The notes under the pieces were generated by a model. The model saw nothing but the letters and a program-made list of their open reading frames with translations, was not told the DNA's origin and ran no database searches. Positions 60,619 through 64,000 of a stretch of 64,000 bases of DNA are shown in pieces. A program made the position numbers and the translations under genes. Position 1 is the first letter of the stretch, and each line of letters begins with the position of its first letter. Source of the stretch: Haloplanus vescus (GTDB lineage: Archaea > Halobacteriota > Halobacteria > Halobacteriales > Haloferacaceae); the NCBI RefSeq assembly GCF_900107665.1, contig NZ_FNQT01000001.1, positions 541,742 through 605,741 on the forward strand. Direction: 5' to 3'.

Positions 60619-61567
60619 AATCGAACTTCAGGACGTCGAGAAACGATACGGCAGCGTCACCGCCTTGAACGGCGTCTCTCTGTCGGTCGACCGCGGCGAG
60701 ACCGTCGGCCTCATCGGCTGTAACGGCGCTGGCAAGACGACGCTGTTCAAGATGCTCGTCGGCCACGAGACGCCCGATGCCGGCACGGTGTCGGTCGGCG
60801 GACTCACGCCCGACGCCGGGGCCACGCTCCGAGAGCGGGTCGGCTACCTGCCCGAGAGCGCGGGGTTTCCCCCGTCGTTCACGGGGCGTGAAGTGCTAAC
60901 TTTCCACGCCGAAATCCGCGGCCTCCCGGCCGACGAGCGAGAGCACCGCGTCGAACGCGTGCTTCACACGGTGGGACTGGACGAGGCCGCGGACCGCCCC
61001 GTCGGCGGCTACTCGAACGGCATGAACCGACGGCTCGGCCTCGCAACGACGCTCGTCGGCGACCCCGACGTGCTGTTGCTCGACGAGCCGACCGCCGCCC
61101 TCGACCCGGTTGGCGTCAGCAACTTCCACGACATCATCGAGGCGCTCGCCGAGGAGACGGACATCACCATCCTCGTCACGTCACACGTGCTCTCGGAAAT
61201 CGAGCGCCTCTGTGACCGCGTGGTGATTCTGGACGACGGGAGTGTCCGCGTCGCGGGCGACGTGACCGACCTCCGGCGGACGACCGGCGACGCCGTCACC
61301 GTGACCGCGACTGTCGAGGACGACGCCGCGACCGTCGCCGAACGCGTGGCGTCGTGGGACGGCGTGACGACTGCGACCGCAGACCCGCCCCGACTCCGCC
61401 TCGACTGTGACCGCGACCGGGTGTTCGACGTCCTCGACCGACTCCGGGACGCGACGGCCGTCGTCGACGTGGAGATATCCGAACCGGGCCTCGACGCCGT
61501 GTTCCGCGACGCCGTCACCGCGAGTCGTGGCGTCGCCCTCTCGACGGGAGGTGAGCGCGATGACTGA
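60611..61567 (+). CDS. nosF: NosF, ABC transporter ATPase of the nos assembly system
   Basis: 318 residues from the ATG at 60611. Walker A GCNGAGKTT (residues 36-44), Q-loop region GYLPESAGFPP, signature GGYSNGMNRRLGLA in the place of LSGGQ, Walker B DVLLLDEPTAALDP, and the switch His in VTSHVLSE. The C-terminal ~90 residues form a second regulatory domain as in bacterial NosF. It powers NosY transport for CuZ assembly. It overlaps nosD (8 bases) and nosY (8 bases). Confidence 0.95.
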   Translation: MSEIELQDVEKRYGSVTALNGVSLSVDRGETVGLIGCNGAGKTTLFKMLVGHETPDAGTVSVGGLTPDAGATLRERVGYLPESAGFPPSFTGREVLTFHAEIRGLPADEREHRVERVLHTVGLDEAADRPVGGYSNGMNRRLGLATTLVGDPDVLLLDEPTAALDPVGVSNFHDIIEALAEETDITILVTSHVLSEIERLCDRVVILDDGSVRVAGDVTDLRRTTGDAVTVTATVEDDAATVAERVASWDGVTTATADPPRLRLDCDRDRVFDVLDRLRDATAVVDVEISEPGLDAVFRDAVTASRGVALSTGGERDD

Positions 61568-62474
61568 CGAGACGCCGACGACCGACGGCGGCGCGACTGC
61601 CACCCAAGCGGACTCGGTCGCGGAGATGCAGACGGCGACGGCGACCGAGACGGGCACGAAGTCCATCGTCGCGTCCGCGCGTGACGTGACTCGGGTCGCG
61701 GCCCGCGAGTACCGACTGGCGGTTCGGCGGCGGTGGTTGCTGGGCACGGCCGTCCTGTTCGCGCTGTTCTCCACGGCGCTCGTGTTCCTCGGTGGCTCGA
61801 ACGTCGGCCCCGCGCGCGCCTCGGCGGTGCTCGCGAGCTTCGCGCAACTCGGCGTCTACCTCGTTCCGCTGGCCGCGCTTGCGGCCGGCTTCGACACCAT
61901 CGTCGGCGCCGACGAGAGCGGGTCGCTGGAGATGCTCCTCACGCTCCCGCTGTCGAACACCGCCGTCATCGTCGGGACGTATCTCGGCCGCGCGGCGGCG
62001 CTGACCGGCGGGATTCTCATCGGACTGGCGCTCGGCGGCGCGGCGTTCGTCCGCCTCGCTGGCGCGGGCGTGCTGGGCGCGTACGCCGGCGTCGCCCTCA
62101 TCACCGTCGGCGCCGCCCTCGCCTTCCTCGGGGTCAGCGTCCTCGCCTCGACGCTCGCGCGGGAGAAGACCCACGCCCTCGGCGCCGCCCTCGCCGCGTG
62201 GGTGTGGTTCGTCCTCGTCCACGACCTGCTGGCGTTGGGCCTCGTCGCCGCCTTCGACCTGCCCCAGTCGGTCGTCGCGGCCGCCGTCCTCGCCAACCCC
62301 GGCGACATCTTCCGAGTGCTCGTGCTTCGGAGCGTGTCGGCGACGGCGGGTGGCTTCACGAGCGTCCTCACCACGACGGGACTCACGGCGCCCGTCCTCG
62401 TCGCCGCGCTCGTCGCCTGGATAGTCCTGCCCGTCGCGGGGGCCGTCGTCGCCTTCCGCCGGCGGTCCATCTAG
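61560..62474 (+). CDS. nosY: NosY, ABC permease of the nos assembly system
   Basis: 304 residues from the ATG at 61560. A Thr/Ala-rich N-terminal tail is followed by an ABC-2-type permease with about six helices: LLGTAVLFALFSTALVFLGG, YLVPLAALAAGFDTIVGADESGSLEMLL in part, LTGGILIGLALGGAAFVRL, ALITVGAALAFLGVSVLAS, LVHDLLALGLVAAFDL, and PVLVAALVAWIVLPVAGAVVAF. The motif ESGSLEMLLTLPLS is typical of NosY. No NosL copper chaperone gene follows in the window. Confidence 0.94.
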   Translation: MTDETPTTDGGATATQADSVAEMQTATATETGTKSIVASARDVTRVAAREYRLAVRRRWLLGTAVLFALFSTALVFLGGSNVGPARASAVLASFAQLGVYLVPLAALAAGFDTIVGADESGSLEMLLTLPLSNTAVIVGTYLGRAAALTGGILIGLALGGAAFVRLAGAGVLGAYAGVALITVGAALAFLGVSVLASTLAREKTHALGAALAAWVWFVLVHDLLALGLVAAFDLPQSVVAAAVLANPGDIFRVLVLRSVSATAGGFTSVLTTTGLTAPVLVAALVAWIVLPVAGAVVAFRRRSI

Positions 62475-62475
62475 G

Positions 62476-62487
62476 CGAACACGTTCG
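62476..62487. promoter_or_regulatory. CGAA-N4-TTCG site between nosY and the cupin gene
   Basis: CGAACACGTTCG at 62476-62487 matches the box in both arms and begins 2 bases after the nosY stop, 41-52 bases before the cupin start. It gives the cupin a separate promoter in the same putative regulon. A partial copy (CGAACACGTTCC) also occurs inside the cupin gene near 62630. Confidence 0.7.
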
Positions 62488-62527
62488 GCCGAACGCTCAC
62501 TCCCGGCGGCGACGAAGGGTCGACGGA

Positions 62528-62830
62528 ATGTCGGAACTTACGACGCTCGACGACCTGACGGCAACGCCGCACGCGGAGATATTCGAGGCGCACCGCCCGC
62601 GCGCCGTTCGACTCCAACTCGACGCCGACGAACACGTTCCGGACCACACCCACCCCGGGACGGACATCGTCCTCCATCTCGTCTCCGGCCATCTCGAACT
62701 GTCGCTGGACGGGGAGACGCTGGAGGTGACGGCCGGCGAACTCGTCCAGTTCAGCGGCGAGCGCGAAATCTCGCCGCGCGCGATAGAGCCGAGCACCGCC
62801 GTCGTCGTCTTCGCACCCACCGAAGAGTGA
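62528..62830 (+). CDS. Small cupin-domain protein
   Basis: 100 residues from the ATG at 62528. The metal motif is VPDHTHPGTDIVLHLVSGHLELSLDGE, in parts (HxHx3-4Dx... and the late His), followed by GELVQFSGEREISPRAIEPS. It is a single beta-barrel of the type often found beside denitrification and DUF2249 genes. Metal binding or sensing is likely; the role is unknown. Confidence 0.87.
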   Translation: MSELTTLDDLTATPHAEIFEAHRPRAVRLQLDADEHVPDHTHPGTDIVLHLVSGHLELSLDGETLEVTAGELVQFSGEREISPRAIEPSTAVVVFAPTEE

Positions 62831-62891
62831 CGACGAAGCGGGGGCGCCGACCACCCCCTCACAGTACCCTTATTATCGGGTAGACTGACGT

Positions 62892-63632
62892 GTGACTGGG
62901 ATGGTCTGCAAGGTCGATACGCTCTTGGAACGCTACGCGTTGCCCATCCACGACCCGGCGTACGACTCGGTCGACGAGTATCTGGTCGCACGCTGGACGG
63001 GGCGAGACGGTCACAATGCCGAGGGCTACAAGCCACTCACCGAGTGGTTCAACAAGCAGGTGCTCCGGCGACGCTACGACGCCCACGGGCGCGACGTGAC
63101 GAGCGTCCACCTCGACCGGGAGTACGAACTCGTCACGGGCGACGCGAGCGCGGAACGCGAGGAACTGGCCGCCGACCTGGCGGCGGATGGCCTCGACATC
63201 GACCGCCTCGCCGACGAACTGGTGTCGTGGAGCACGATGCGCCACCACCTCAAAGACTGTCTCGACGCCACGAAAGAGCCAGCCACGGCGTCGACCGACT
63301 GGCAGACCAACACCGTCGAAATGGCGACGACACAGGCCGCCGAGAAGACTCGGTCGGTGCTGTCGTCGCTGGCGTCCACGGGACGCCTGCCCGACGCCGA
63401 GGGGGCTGACGTGGACGTACAGGTAGAGCTTCGCTGTCCGGACTGTTCGGCGAGCGCGTCGTTCCAGACGGCGGTCGAACGCGGGTACGTCTGCGAGACA
63501 CACGCCGAAGAGACGAATCGGGAACGCGTCAGCGAACGGTCCGCCGCCGCCCTGTTCGGGGTATTCGAGGGGTCGCGGGCGCTACTCAACGGCCCGTATC
63601 TCGCCGACGTACTGGCAGTCGTTGGGCTCTGA
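62892..63632 (+). CDS. RdfA-like protein (second copy)
   Basis: 246 residues from a GTG at 62892; an ATG at 62901 is equally possible. It shares the RdfA layout: an N-terminal KVDTLLERYALPIHDPAYDS, then WTGRDGHNAEGYKPLTEWFNKQVLRRRY, a helical middle with LDIDRLADELVSWSTMRHHLKDCLDATKE (parts), and a C-terminal Cys cluster CPDCSASASF ... CETH. It is longer and diverged relative to the copy at 2887-3510. It probably acts in cell shape too, but that is inference. It ends 11 bases before the convergent halocyanin-like gene. Confidence 0.72.
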   Translation: MTGMVCKVDTLLERYALPIHDPAYDSVDEYLVARWTGRDGHNAEGYKPLTEWFNKQVLRRRYDAHGRDVTSVHLDREYELVTGDASAEREELAADLAADGLDIDRLADELVSWSTMRHHLKDCLDATKEPATASTDWQTNTVEMATTQAAEKTRSVLSSLASTGRLPDAEGADVDVQVELRCPDCSASASFQTAVERGYVCETHAEETNRERVSERSAAALFGVFEGSRALLNGPYLADVLAVVGL

Positions 63633-63643
63633 CGAGGAACGGT

Positions 63644-64000
63644 CTACCGGACCGTCAGATGCCCGACCATGCCGTTGTGCGCGTGCAGCACGCAGACGTA
63701 GGAGTAGTCGCCCGCCGTCTCGAAGGTGTGCGTGTAGCGCGACCCGGTCGGGTCGACTGCCTCGTTGTTGCCGGACGGATGACTGCCGAATGGCTCCGCG
63801 CCGTCCGGGAGCACGGCCTTCGAGCTGTGTTCGGGGTGACAACAGACGTTGTGCCCAGAGGATTTGAACACCCACTCGACCGTGTCGCCCTTCGAGAGTC
63901 GAACTCGTGTCGGAACGAAATTGAGGTAGTTCCCATCGGGACCGACTTCGATGGTTACGTCCGCCTCCGGGGAAGGGGTGGCCGTCGCCGTCGACGTGGA
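63644..64000 (-). CDS. Halocyanin-like copper protein, N-terminus cut by window edge
   Basis: The frame stays open to the right edge (at least 118 residues visible). The blue-copper domain shows VTIEVGPDGNYLNFVPTRVRL, the first Cu His in SSGHNVCCHPEH, then the Cys/His/Met set in YVCVLHAHNGMVGHLTV. A Thr/Ser/Pro-rich linker (STATATPSPEAD) at the edge suggests a lipidated or signal-anchored N-terminus outside the window. It is a second electron carrier near the nos operon, on the opposite strand. Confidence 0.88.
   Translation of the reverse strand, partial: STSTATATPSPEADVTIEVGPDGNYLNFVPTRVRLSKGDTVEWVFKSSGHNVCCHPEHSSKAVLPDGAEPFGSHPSGNNEAVDPTGSRYTHTFETAGDYSYVCVLHAHNGMVGHLTVR

Noticed and set aside
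62630-62641. CGAACACGTTCC inside the cupin gene as a further regulatory box
   Set aside because: It lies within coding sequence in a GC-rich context and is one base off; chance is likely.

Overview
The window is chromosomal DNA of a haloarchaeon (class Halobacteria). The DNA is GC-rich, the predicted proteins are strongly acidic (Asp/Glu-rich), GTG or leaderless starts are common, and many families are typical of halophilic archaea: GatE, mevalonate kinase with isopentenyl phosphate kinase, MptE, XPB/Bax1, TRAM-only proteins, halocyanins, RdfA and HTH_10 regulators. I cannot fix the genus; an aerobic, denitrification-capable member of Haloferacales or Halobacteriales fits. I found no rRNA, tRNA, CRISPR array or intact insertion sequence. 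Many very long open frames on the opposite strand of real genes are shadows produced by high GC and were left out.

Layout. 1-3.5 kb: an IclR regulator cut by the left edge, then an SMC-like coiled-coil ATPase (Sph type) tail-to-tail with the cell-shape factor RdfA. 3.5-4.0 kb: an AT-rich non-coding islet. 4.0-6.1 kb: a small membrane protein and the mevalonate kinase / isopentenyl phosphate kinase pair (isoprenoid lipids). 6.1-12.6 kb: metallo-beta-lactamase proteins, a TRAM protein, a membrane glycosyltransferase behind a Tat-exported lamin-tail protein, ThyX and superoxide dismutase. 12.8-19.9 kb: HD hydrolase, amidohydrolase, UspA, biotin ligase overlapping its biotin carboxylase/BCCP substrate, aspartate-semialdehyde dehydrogenase, cyclophilin-like protein. 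20-29 kb: a three-module FAD/FeS oxidase, acetamidase-like amidase, a Dsb-like lipoprotein coupled to a CxxC membrane protein, a structured intergenic hairpin, a malyl-CoA-type lyase and GatE. 29-36 kb: histidine kinase, MaoC, TrmJ, the folate pair (dihydropteroate-synthase-like plus MptE), an RNA m5C methyltransferase with its PUA-like partner. 36-48 kb: Bax1 and XPB on either side of an opposing lipoprotein, aminotransferase, YchF GTPase, a bactofilin-like polymer protein, a glycosyltransferase under a DtxR-type operator, membrane proteins. 48-50.6 kb: SRAP protein, then a ribbon-helix-helix protein (DUF5805) coupled to a tyrosine recombinase, behind a repeat-rich promoter.

50.6-62.8 kb is a nitrous-oxide-reduction neighbourhood. 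It holds two HTH_10 regulators (one with Cys residues like NarO), a winged-helix regulator with a small membrane protein, cysteine synthase, two DUF2249 proteins, protoporphyrinogen oxidase, and the operon halocyanin-nosZ-(NosB-like membrane protein)-nosD-nosF-nosY followed by a cupin. Promoters throughout this stretch carry a recurring inverted repeat CGAA-N4-TTCG (seven intergenic sites noted). I see these sites only here among the intergenic regions examined. They tie the genes into one putative oxygen/nitrate-responsive regulon and include a perfect 16-bp palindrome sitting on the TATA region of one of the regulators. The right edge has a second RdfA-like protein and a halocyanin-like gene cut by the window.
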